Positions 43,201 through 50,849 of a DNA stretch of 64,000 nucleotides are shown in pieces. The DNA comes from Pseudomonas asiatica (GTDB lineage: Bacteria > Pseudomonadota > Gammaproteobacteria > Pseudomonadales > Pseudomonadaceae). How positions within the stretch are numbered: position 1 is the stretch's first letter; the number at the start of each line of letters is the position of its first letter. The stretch lies in the NCBI RefSeq assembly GCF_040214835.1, contig NZ_CP157874.1, forward strand, positions 2,298,001-2,362,000, read 5' to 3'. Position numbers and translations under genes: made by a program. Below the pieces are notes generated by a model. That model made no database searches, had not been told where the DNA came from, and saw only the letters and a program-made list of their open reading frames with translations.

Positions 43201-43973
43201 GCTTGTCTCCGAAAATCAGCTTTTGCCTGGCGCTAACCATACAGATCACTCAGGCGTGCGGGGGTTCGTGCAGTGTCGTTCTGGCACTCGCTGACCGGCT
43301 TGCCGCTGTCCAGCGCTTCCAGCACGGTCCACCGCGTCGCCTGCTTCGCGGGCATGCCCGCTTCCACACGTCCGGCGCAGGCTTCGCGCTCACGCTGTAC
43401 CAGTGGGAGCGGCCGTGGCCGCGAACACCGGCGCAGCCGGTGCCATCCACCGCGTCGCCTGCTTCGCGGGTGAACCCGCTCCCACAGGCACTGCGCAGGC
43501 TTCGGGCTCGCGCTGTACCTGTGGGAGCGGCTTTAGCCGCGAACACCGGCGTAGCCGGTGCCATCCACCGCGCAGTCTGCTTCGCGGGTGAACCCGCTCC
43601 CACAGGTCCGGCGCAGACTTCGGTCTCACGCTGTACCTGTAGGAGCGGCTTTAGCCGCGAACACCGGCGCAGCCGGTGCCATCCACCGCGTCGCCTGCTT
43701 CGCGGGCATGCCCGCTCCCACAGGCACTGCGCAGGCTTCAGCCTCACGTTGTACCTGAGGCAGCCTTGTGCTGCGAAGCGCCGGGCGGGCGGCGCTCGAT
43801 CTCACAGGCACCAAACATCCCCAGACATGTACCTGCTGCTAACAATTTTTTGCAATTCATTACATTTCTGCTTGATTTCATTTTGCCTCCCTGCTGTAGA
43901 ATTGACGGGTTCGGTTGTTAGCTAGTAATTTCGTTGTTTTTTTGACGCTCATCATCGAGCCTCAGCGGCGCAT
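43201..43973. other. 773-nt gene-free region before the cellulose operon
   Basis: It holds the 118-bp tandem REP array (43338-43760) and then an AT-richer stretch (about 43835-43970) that is the likely promoter region of bcsE. TTGATT (43872) and TAGAAT (43897) with 19-nt spacing are a weak sigma-70-like pair. No gene is seen. Confidence 0.6.
43338..43760. repeat. Tandem REP array, 118-bp period
   Basis: Paired REP modules repeat with an exact 118-nt period. The landmark TGTAC preceding each GTGGGAGCGG-type unit falls at about 43396, 43514, 43632 and 43750. Each module has a CGCGAACACCGGCG stem and an inverted CGCGGGTGAACCCGCTCCC unit. About 3.5 modules are present; the last is degraded. Confidence 0.85.
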
Positions 43974-45530
43974 GTGCCCGCAGCCACCTCTCAGAGCCGT
44001 TTCAATCTACTTTTCAGAGCCAGTGTTTTGACGAATGGAATGCCGTGGTTGGCTATTTCCGGCTTAGGCGCCGAAAGCAGCCAGCTTCATGTACAAGGAC
44101 TGTATTGGTTGGCCTGTGACAACGCAGAAGACGCCACCGTGCTATGCCGCCAGGTGGTCGGGGGACTGCCCGAGCACGTTCGCGCAGCCCTGGTCGCCGA
44201 TGCGCAAGCCATCGGTGATGTGCTGGGTGCGCTCGATGCCGCGCAGGGCCCAGCCGAACTGGCGCTGTACGAAGCCGACCTGCAAGCCGCCCGGCACCTG
44301 GTCGATGACCTGCCGCGTATTGACGCCGCCGGGCGGGTGCTGGTGCTGTTGGCGCCCGCCGACGTCTGGGGTGCCGGCAACGTCGAAAGCTGGTGCAACG
44401 CGCTGCGCCCGGTCCTGTTGGCCGAGGCCACGCTATTGCTGGTCATCAGCAGCGGCCAGAGTGCCGGGCTGGTAGAGCGCCTGCGTGCGTTCAATCAGGG
44501 CGTCGATGGCCTGGCCCAGGTGTACCGCGGCAAAGGCGGGGTGCGCTACCTGCAGCATTTCTGGAGCAACCCGCTCGGCAAGATCGGTACGCGCGATGTG
44601 GAACTGGCGCGGCTTGAAGCGGGCTTCGCCGCCGCCGGGGCGCCGCAGGCCCCCAGCGACACCGGTGGCGACGAGCTGTTATGCCTGGCCCAGCGCCCGG
44701 TACTGGAAGGTGCACCAGCCTTCTCCGAGCACTGGCAGGTCTGCGAGAGCCTCGAGGAACTGGGTGCCAAAGCTGGCAGGGCGGTTTCCGCCACGGTCAT
44801 CTTTGCCATGGACGGCGTGCAGCGCCTGGATAGCCTGGCGCGCCAGTTGCACCGCTTGCGCCAGTTGCGTGGCAGTGCCCTGAAGCTGGTGGTGCGCGAG
44901 ATGGCACCGACCCTGCGCTACCAGGACGAACAACTGCTGCTGGCCTGCGGGGCCAGCCAGATCGTGCCGTTCGGCGCCAGCCTGTCGCGCTTCCTGACCA
45001 TGGTCGAGAGCATCCAGGGTTACCTCTGGCGCCGGCGCCTGCCAAGCGATTTCGATGCCTTGCTCGCACGCCTGCGGCCGCTGGCAATCTGCGGGCTGGT
45101 GGCGCCGCGCGCGTTCGCCGAAGCGGTGCAGACCATGTGGCACGGGGTGCGCAACGGCGAAATCGCCCACCAGTTGCTGGTGTTGCGCCCGGCCCCAGGG
45201 CTGACCCCGCTGCAAGCCTGTTCGCGCACGGTGTTCCGCCGCGACGGCGACATCGCCTGCGTGGTGGGCGATGTGCTGTTCCTGTTCCTGTTCGCCTGTC
45301 GCTCCGAAGGCGTCGAGCAAGCCCTTGACCACATCTTCCAGTTGTCGTGGAAAGAGTTGTTCATCAGCCAGGAGGTGCTTGCCGGTGTCGACAGCCTGGC
45401 CACCCCGGCCTTCCTCGACGACAGCGTGCCACAGCCACCCCGGCTCGACGCGGCGGCGCAGCTGCCCACCCAGGCCAGGCCGGCCCTGGCGCCGCGCCGG
45501 GTGGCCCTGGGCAAGCGGGGTACGCAATGA
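43974..45530 (+). CDS. bcsE: Cellulose biosynthesis protein BcsE (c-di-GMP binding)
   Basis: An up to 518-residue cytoplasmic protein of the BcsE family, which boosts cellulose synthesis by binding c-di-GMP and joining the Bcs complex. The RxGD c-di-GMP motif of the GIL domain is at about residues 423-426 (RRDGD). The N-terminus AISGLGAESSQLHVQGLYWL lines up with E. coli BcsE. The start is uncertain: GTG at 43974 gives the longest frame, and ATG at 44040 is a good alternative. The stop overlaps the bcsF ATG (ATGA). It is the first gene of the cellulose operon. Confidence 0.85.
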   Translation: MPAATSQSRFNLLFRASVLTNGMPWLAISGLGAESSQLHVQGLYWLACDNAEDATVLCRQVVGGLPEHVRAALVADAQAIGDVLGALDAAQGPAELALYEADLQAARHLVDDLPRIDAAGRVLVLLAPADVWGAGNVESWCNALRPVLLAEATLLLVISSGQSAGLVERLRAFNQGVDGLAQVYRGKGGVRYLQHFWSNPLGKIGTRDVELARLEAGFAAAGAPQAPSDTGGDELLCLAQRPVLEGAPAFSEHWQVCESLEELGAKAGRAVSATVIFAMDGVQRLDSLARQLHRLRQLRGSALKLVVREMAPTLRYQDEQLLLACGASQIVPFGASLSRFLTMVESIQGYLWRRRLPSDFDALLARLRPLAICGLVAPRAFAEAVQTMWHGVRNGEIAHQLLVLRPAPGLTPLQACSRTVFRRDGDIACVVGDVLFLFLFACRSEGVEQALDHIFQLSWKELFISQEVLAGVDSLATPAFLDDSVPQPPRLDAAAQLPTQARPALAPRRVALGKRGTQ

Positions 45531-45712
45531 ACTTCGTGCAACTGCTGCAAGTGGTCGGCATCACGGCGCTGGTCACCTTGGCGCTGGCCCTGCTGCTGTT
45601 GCGCCTGCGCGCCACGCTGCGCGGCTGGTTGCGCCGCCGCCTTCCACCCCGTTACCTGAAACCGCTGGGCGTACGCCACCGTGCTGCACGCCAGGAACCC
45701 CGTAATGACTAA
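45527..45712 (+). CDS. bcsF: Cellulose biosynthesis protein BcsF
   Basis: A 61-residue membrane protein with one N-terminal helix (VVGITALVTLALALLLLRL) and a basic tail rich in Arg. Size, position between bcsE and bcsG, and topology fit BcsF (DUF2636), which helps recruit BcsE/BcsG in the inner membrane. It overlaps bcsE by 4 nt and bcsG by 8 nt. The gene is too short to stand out alone; context makes the call. Confidence 0.83.
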   Translation: MNFVQLLQVVGITALVTLALALLLLRLRATLRGWLRRRLPPRYLKPLGVRHRAARQEPRND

Positions 45713-47324
45713 TACATCCGCCACCCTCCCGGTACCGGCCCGTTGGCCTGGACTGGGAGGGTGGAACCTTTACTTCCTGGCCAAGTTCCTGCTGGTCGCC
45801 CTTGGCATGCTCGACTTCCAGGCGCTGCCGAACCTGTTGTTCGCCGCGTTTCTGCTGCTGCCGTTGCCGGGCAAGTGGCTGCGAATCGCGCGGCAGCTGG
45901 TGGCCGTACCGGTCGGCATCGCGTTGTTCTACCAGGACACCTGGCTGCCGCCCTTCAGCCGCCTGCTGGCGCAGCCGGGGGTGTTCGATTTCTCGTGGGA
46001 CTACCTGCTCGAACTGCTCGGCCGCTTCATCAACTGGAACCTGCTGGGCGCGCTGGCGCTGTTGCTGGTGGGTTACCTGTACCTGCGCCATTGGCTGCGG
46101 CTGAGTACCTTGAGCCTGCTGGGGCTGGCGTGGCTGGCGGTCGGCGGCCTGCCAGCGCTGGGGTTCAATGCGGGCCAGGCGCCTGGCGCCGCGGCTGCCA
46201 GCCCCACCGAGCAGGCGCAGGCAACCGCGGTTGCCGACAATGCCACGCTCGACAGCTGGCTCGAGCGGTTCTTCGCCAGTGAGCGTGAACGGGTGACAGC
46301 CTTCCCGGCCATGAAGGCCGATGAGCAGCCGTTCGACCTGCTGGTGATCAACATCTGCTCGCTGGCCTGGGATGACCTGTCTGCCGTCGGGCTGCGTGAC
46401 AACCCGCTGTTCTCGCGCCTGGACGTGATCTTCGACCAGTTCAACTCGGCCACGTCCTACAGTGGGCCGGCCGCCATCCGCGTGCTGCGTGCCAGCTGCG
46501 GGCAGTCGTCCCACGCCGGGCTGTATCAGCCGGCCCCTGAGCAGTGCCTGTTGTTCCAGAACCTGGCCAGGCTCGGCTTCCAGAGCAACACCTTGCTCAA
46601 CCACAGCGGCCGCTTCGACAACTTCATCGGCGATATCACCCAGCAGCACATGCCGCAACCCGGCCTGCGCAACACCGACTTCCCGCGGGCACTGGTCGGC
46701 TTCGACGGCTCGCCGATCGCCAGCGACCTGGAGGTGCTGCGCCGCTGGTGGGGGCAGCGCAAAGGCGCGCCCGCCGAGCATGTGTCGCTGTTCTACAACA
46801 GCATCAGCCTGCATGACGGCAACCGTATCGTCACCGCCGACGGCGGTACCCGCGTGGCCGATTACGCCACCCGCGCCACCCGGCTGTTCGGCGAGCTTGG
46901 CAGCTTCCTCGATGAACTGGAGCGCAGCGGCCGCCGCGTGGTCGTGGCCATTGTCCCGGAACATGGCGCCGCGCTGCATGGCGACCGCATGCAGCTGTCG
47001 GGCATGCGTGAAATCCCCACCCCATCGATTACCCATGTGCCGGTCGGCCTGAAGTTCATCGGCATGGGCCAGCCTGCCCGCAGCGAGCCGCTGCATGTCT
47101 CGGCACCCACCAGCTACCTGGCGCTGTCCGAGCTGATCTCGCGCGTGTATGCGGGCCTGGGCCAGCAGCAGGTGCTGGATGTGCCCAGCCTGCTGAGCGA
47201 CCTGCCGACCACCGAACAGGTCGCGGAAACCGCAGGTGCACAAGTACTGAACTACCAGGGGCGCGCCTACATGCGCCTGCAAGGCCAGCCCGACTGGCAG
47301 CCTGTCCCGAAGGAGCGCCCATGA
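45705..47324 (+). CDS. bcsG: Cellulose phosphoethanolamine transferase BcsG
   Basis: A 539-residue inner-membrane protein: about four or five N-terminal helices (to about residue 160), then a periplasmic alkaline-phosphatase-fold domain. The predicted nucleophile region is NSATSYSGPAAIRVLRASCG, and other family blocks are LVGFDGSPIASD and VPEHGAALHGDRMQLSGMRE. BcsG transfers phosphoethanolamine from phospholipid to cellulose. The ATG at 45705 is preferred; the frame also opens at 45681 inside bcsF. Its presence means the product is probably modified cellulose. The stop overlaps bcsR. Confidence 0.9.
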   Translation: MTNTSATLPVPARWPGLGGWNLYFLAKFLLVALGMLDFQALPNLLFAAFLLLPLPGKWLRIARQLVAVPVGIALFYQDTWLPPFSRLLAQPGVFDFSWDYLLELLGRFINWNLLGALALLLVGYLYLRHWLRLSTLSLLGLAWLAVGGLPALGFNAGQAPGAAAASPTEQAQATAVADNATLDSWLERFFASERERVTAFPAMKADEQPFDLLVINICSLAWDDLSAVGLRDNPLFSRLDVIFDQFNSATSYSGPAAIRVLRASCGQSSHAGLYQPAPEQCLLFQNLARLGFQSNTLLNHSGRFDNFIGDITQQHMPQPGLRNTDFPRALVGFDGSPIASDLEVLRRWWGQRKGAPAEHVSLFYNSISLHDGNRIVTADGGTRVADYATRATRLFGELGSFLDELERSGRRVVVAIVPEHGAALHGDRMQLSGMREIPTPSITHVPVGLKFIGMGQPARSEPLHVSAPTSYLALSELISRVYAGLGQQQVLDVPSLLSDLPTTEQVAETAGAQVLNYQGRAYMRLQGQPDWQPVPKERP

Positions 47325-47539
47325 TCACTGGCAAGGCAGACCCTGCCGACCGCAGCGACGATATCGCCCAGTTGCGCCAGCACCTGGACATGCCGGACCT
47401 GAACTACCAGGACATCTCATTGCTGGTGGGTGTCCAGCAGGCCTTGCAGCGCTGGCCACTGCTGGGTGAAAGCTGCCGGAGCAGCGCCCAGGGCACCTTG
47501 TACACGGTGGCGCCGCGGCGCCAGGTGCTGTCGCCATGA
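47321..47539 (+). CDS. bcsR: Cellulose biosynthesis protein BcsR
   Basis: A 72-residue cytoplasmic protein. DIAQLRQHLDMPDLNYQDIS and ALQRWPLL match the short BcsR (YhjR) family, which partners BcsQ in the cytoplasmic Bcs complex. It is somewhat longer at the C-terminus than E. coli BcsR. ATGA overlaps occur at both ends. Confidence 0.85.
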   Translation: MITGKADPADRSDDIAQLRQHLDMPDLNYQDISLLVGVQQALQRWPLLGESCRSSAQGTLYTVAPRRQVLSP

Positions 47540-48243
47540 CCAGCCTGGCGTTGCACGGCGTTCGCGGTGGCCTGGGGCGCAGCGCCTTGCTGGCCGCGCT
47601 GGGGCATGCGTTGCAGGGCGTAGGTGAGCGGGTGCTGCTGGTCGACCTGTGCCCAAGCAACCTGCTCGGCCTGCACTTCAATCTGCCCCTCGACACGCAC
47701 GAGGGCTGGGCGCTTGCCGAGCGGGAAGGGCGGCCATACAGCGATGCCATGTACGAGGTGCTCGATGGCCTGTACCTGATGCCGTTCGGCAATCTGCCTG
47801 CCGGCACGCGGCCGCCGTTGCCCGACGCTGAAGCATGGCGCGCGCGCCAGGCCGAGCTGGCCGAACACTTCGACTGGTTGCTGTTCGACCTGCCGCAACT
47901 GCCGGCCGATGCCGCTGGCCAAAGCGTCGAGACTGACGTGCGGGTGTTGGTGGCCGAGGCCGAAATGGCCAGCCACCTGCTGCTCGGGCGCCGGCAGGTC
48001 GAGCACTACGACCTGTTGCTGGTCAACCGCTACGACCCCGCCAGCCGCTTGCAGAGCGACCTGCTGATGGTGTGGCGCGACCTGTTCCGTGATCGCCTGC
48101 CGATCCAGGTGGTGCACCGCGACGAGGCCTTCCTCGAGGCCCTGGCGTGCAAGGCACCGCTTGGCCACTACGCGCCGCAGAGCCTGGCTTGCCGGGACGT
48201 GCAGAGCCTGGCGGTGCGCTGCCTGACGAGGCGCCAGTCGTGA
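47536..48243 (+). CDS. bcsQ: Cellulose biosynthesis ATPase-like protein BcsQ
   Basis: A 235-residue ParA/MinD-family protein. The P-loop region reads GVRGGLGRSALLAALGHAL, so both signature lysines are replaced by Arg; other family blocks are VLLVDLCPSNLLGLHF and WLLFDLPQLP. BcsQ and BcsR help place and stabilise the synthase at the inner membrane. E. coli BcsQ also lacks the canonical lysines, so nucleotide handling is likely unusual across the family. Overlaps bcsR and bcsA by 4 nt. Confidence 0.87.
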   Translation: MTSLALHGVRGGLGRSALLAALGHALQGVGERVLLVDLCPSNLLGLHFNLPLDTHEGWALAEREGRPYSDAMYEVLDGLYLMPFGNLPAGTRPPLPDAEAWRARQAELAEHFDWLLFDLPQLPADAAGQSVETDVRVLVAEAEMASHLLLGRRQVEHYDLLLVNRYDPASRLQSDLLMVWRDLFRDRLPIQVVHRDEAFLEALACKAPLGHYAPQSLACRDVQSLAVRCLTRRQS

Positions 48244-50849
48244 CCCTGACCCCTCTGTCGGCCTACGCCTGGTTCCGCACACGTGGCGCGCGGCAGCCGG
48301 TCGCCTGGCTGTTTACCCTTGGCGTGTGGCTGGCCTTCCTGTTCCTGCGCCTGGAGTCGCCTGCCTGGCAAGCCCTGTTGGCCGAGCGGCAGCGGCTGTA
48401 CCCGCAACTGGCGGGCAAGCGCCCAAGCCTGGGCGACCCGCTGCGCCTGCTGATCCAGAGCCTGTGGCTGCTGGTCCGGCGTCAACCGCTGCCTCGCGAA
48501 CCGGGGTTTGCCCGGCGTGCCTGGGGGGCAGTGCGTGCGCAGCTGCGCGGTATGCGCCAGGTGCTGCGCCGTTACCATGGCCTGCTGATCGACCGCCTGC
48601 AGCAGCTGCCTGCGCGCTACCGCGCCAGCGCTTTCAAGCAGCAAGCCTCGGCACGCCTGCGCGGCTTGAGCGTTTTCGCCCGGTGGGTTTTCTACAGCGT
48701 GCTGACCCTGGGCGCCATCGGCCTGGCCGTGCTGTGCGTGACCGAACCGTTCGGCTACCTGGCGCAGCTGGTATTCATCTGCCTGCTGCTGGGCATTGCC
48801 CTGCTGGTGCGGCACATGCCGGGCCGCTTCCCGACCCTGATGCTGATCGTGCTGTCGACGCTCATCTCCTGCCGCTACCTGTGGTGGCGCTACACCTCGA
48901 CCCTGAACTGGAACGACACCACGGGCCTTGTGTGCGGGGTGATCCTGCTGGCGGCAGAAACCTATTCGTGGTTCGTGCTGATCCTGGGCTACATCCAGAC
49001 CTGCTGGCCGTTGCAGCGCAAGCCGGCGAACCTGCCGGCAAATCCGGCGCACTGGCCGACCGTCGACCTGATGATCCCCACCTACAACGAAGACTTGTCG
49101 GTGGTGCGCACCACGGTGCTGGCCGCCCTGGGCCTGGACTGGCCGCGCGAGTGCCTGCGCATCTATATCCTCGACGACGGCCGGCGCGAGACGTTCCGTG
49201 CGTTCGCCGACGAAGTGGGGGTGGGCTACATCGTGCGGCCGGACAACAAGCACGCCAAGGCCGGCAACCTCAACCATGCGCTGGGCGTGACCGACAGCGA
49301 GCTGATCGCCATTTTCGACTGCGACCACGTGCCGGTGCGCTCCTTCCTGCAAATGACAGTCGGCTGGTTCCTCAAGGACCCGAAGCTGGCGCTGGTGCAG
49401 ACGCCACACCATTTCTTCTCGCCCGACCCGTTCGAGCGCAACCTGGGCTCGTTCCGCCGTCGCCCCAATGAAGGCGAGCTGTTCTACGGCCTGATCCAGG
49501 ATGGCAATGACATGTGGAACGCGGCGTTCTTCTGCGGCTCGTGTGCCGTGCTGCGCCGTACCGCGCTGGAGAGCATCGGCGGTTTCGCCGTCGAAACCGT
49601 GACCGAAGATGCCCATACCGCCTTGCGCATGCACCGCCAGGGTTGGTCATCGGCCTACCTGAGCATTCCGCAGGCGGCCGGCCTGGCCACCGAGAGCCTG
49701 TCGGCGCACATCGGTCAGCGCATTCGCTGGGCCCGGGGCATGGTGCAGATCTTCCGTACCGACAACCCGCTGTTCGGCCGTGGGCTGAGCCTGTTCCAGC
49801 GGGTGTGCTATGCCAACGCCATGTTGCACTTCCTGGCTGGCCTGCCACGGCTGGTGTTCCTGACCGCGCCGCTGGCGTTTCTGTTGCTGCATGCCTACAT
49901 CATCTACGCCCCGGCGTTGATGATCCTGCTGTACGTGCTGCCGCACATGATCCACGCAAGCCTGACCAACTCGCGCATGCAGGGCAAGTACCGGCAGACC
50001 TTCTGGGGCGAGGTCTACGAGACCGTGCTGGCCTGGTACATCGCCCGCCCGACCACGGTCGCGCTGTTCGCGCCGAAGAAAGGCAAGTTCAACGTCACCG
50101 CCAAGGGCGGCCTGATGGAGCAGGAGCAGTTCGACTGGCGCATCGCCCAACCCTACCTGTGGCTGGCGGCGCTCAACGTGGCCGGCCTGGGCTTCGCCGT
50201 GTGGCGCCTGTTCACCGGCCCGACGGCAGAAATCGGCACGGTGATCGTCAGCTCGCTGTGGGTGATCTACAACCTGCTGATCATCGGCGCCGCCGTCGCC
50301 GTGGCTGCCGAAGTGCGCCAGGTGCGCCGCGCCCACCGGGTGCAGATGCGCTTGCCGGCGGGGCTGGTGCTGGCAAGCGGTCACGCCTACCCCTGTACCC
50401 TGGTCGACTACTCCGACGGCGGTGTCGGCCTGCAACTGCACCGGGGCCTCGAGTTGCAAGCGGGGGAGCGGGTGCGCCTGCTGCTCAACCGCGGCCAGCG
50501 CGAGTTCGCCTTCCAGGCCTGTGTCACCCGTACCGTCGGGCAACACGTGGGCCTGGTGTTCCATGACCTCGGCCAGCAACAGCGTATCGACCTGGTCCAC
50601 TGCACCTTTGCCCGTGCCGATGCCTGGCTTGGCTGGAACGAGCAGCATGAGGTCGATCGCCCGCTGCGCAGCCTGGTCGACGTGCTGAAGCTGGGCGGTG
50701 TCGGTTACCTGCGGCTGGTCGAACACTTGCCGCCATGGGTGGGGGCGTTGCTGCGCCCACTGCACGCGCTGGCGAACTGGCTGGCCAGCTACAGGCCCCG
50801 CACACCGCAGCCTGTCCCTTCCTTGAACCCTGTTGATCGAGACGCATGA
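48240..50849 (+). CDS. bcsA: Cellulose synthase catalytic subunit BcsA
   Basis: An 869-residue inner-membrane glycosyltransferase family 2 enzyme that polymerises UDP-glucose and threads the glucan out. Catalytic motifs: DDG at about 312, DxD at about 360-362 (FDCDHVP), TED at about 455, QRIRW at 493-497. A C-terminal PilZ domain carries RxxxR (RRAHR, near 695) and DYSDGGVG, which bind c-di-GMP and open the gating loop. The start is GTG at 48240, overlapping the bcsQ stop (GTGA); the frame extends upstream into bcsQ. The length matches E. coli BcsA. Confidence 0.95.
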   Translation: MTLTPLSAYAWFRTRGARQPVAWLFTLGVWLAFLFLRLESPAWQALLAERQRLYPQLAGKRPSLGDPLRLLIQSLWLLVRRQPLPREPGFARRAWGAVRAQLRGMRQVLRRYHGLLIDRLQQLPARYRASAFKQQASARLRGLSVFARWVFYSVLTLGAIGLAVLCVTEPFGYLAQLVFICLLLGIALLVRHMPGRFPTLMLIVLSTLISCRYLWWRYTSTLNWNDTTGLVCGVILLAAETYSWFVLILGYIQTCWPLQRKPANLPANPAHWPTVDLMIPTYNEDLSVVRTTVLAALGLDWPRECLRIYILDDGRRETFRAFADEVGVGYIVRPDNKHAKAGNLNHALGVTDSELIAIFDCDHVPVRSFLQMTVGWFLKDPKLALVQTPHHFFSPDPFERNLGSFRRRPNEGELFYGLIQDGNDMWNAAFFCGSCAVLRRTALESIGGFAVETVTEDAHTALRMHRQGWSSAYLSIPQAAGLATESLSAHIGQRIRWARGMVQIFRTDNPLFGRGLSLFQRVCYANAMLHFLAGLPRLVFLTAPLAFLLLHAYIIYAPALMILLYVLPHMIHASLTNSRMQGKYRQTFWGEVYETVLAWYIARPTTVALFAPKKGKFNVTAKGGLMEQEQFDWRIAQPYLWLAALNVAGLGFAVWRLFTGPTAEIGTVIVSSLWVIYNLLIIGAAVAVAAEVRQVRRAHRVQMRLPAGLVLASGHAYPCTLVDYSDGGVGLQLHRGLELQAGERVRLLLNRGQREFAFQACVTRTVGQHVGLVFHDLGQQQRIDLVHCTFARADAWLGWNEQHEVDRPLRSLVDVLKLGGVGYLRLVEHLPPWVGALLRPLHALANWLASYRPRTPQPVPSLNPVDRDA

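Noticed and set aside
43338..43760. Regularly spaced repeats resembling a CRISPR array
   Set aside because: The period is 118 nt, the repeats are palindromic REP units, the 'spacers' are also repeated, and no cas genes are present.
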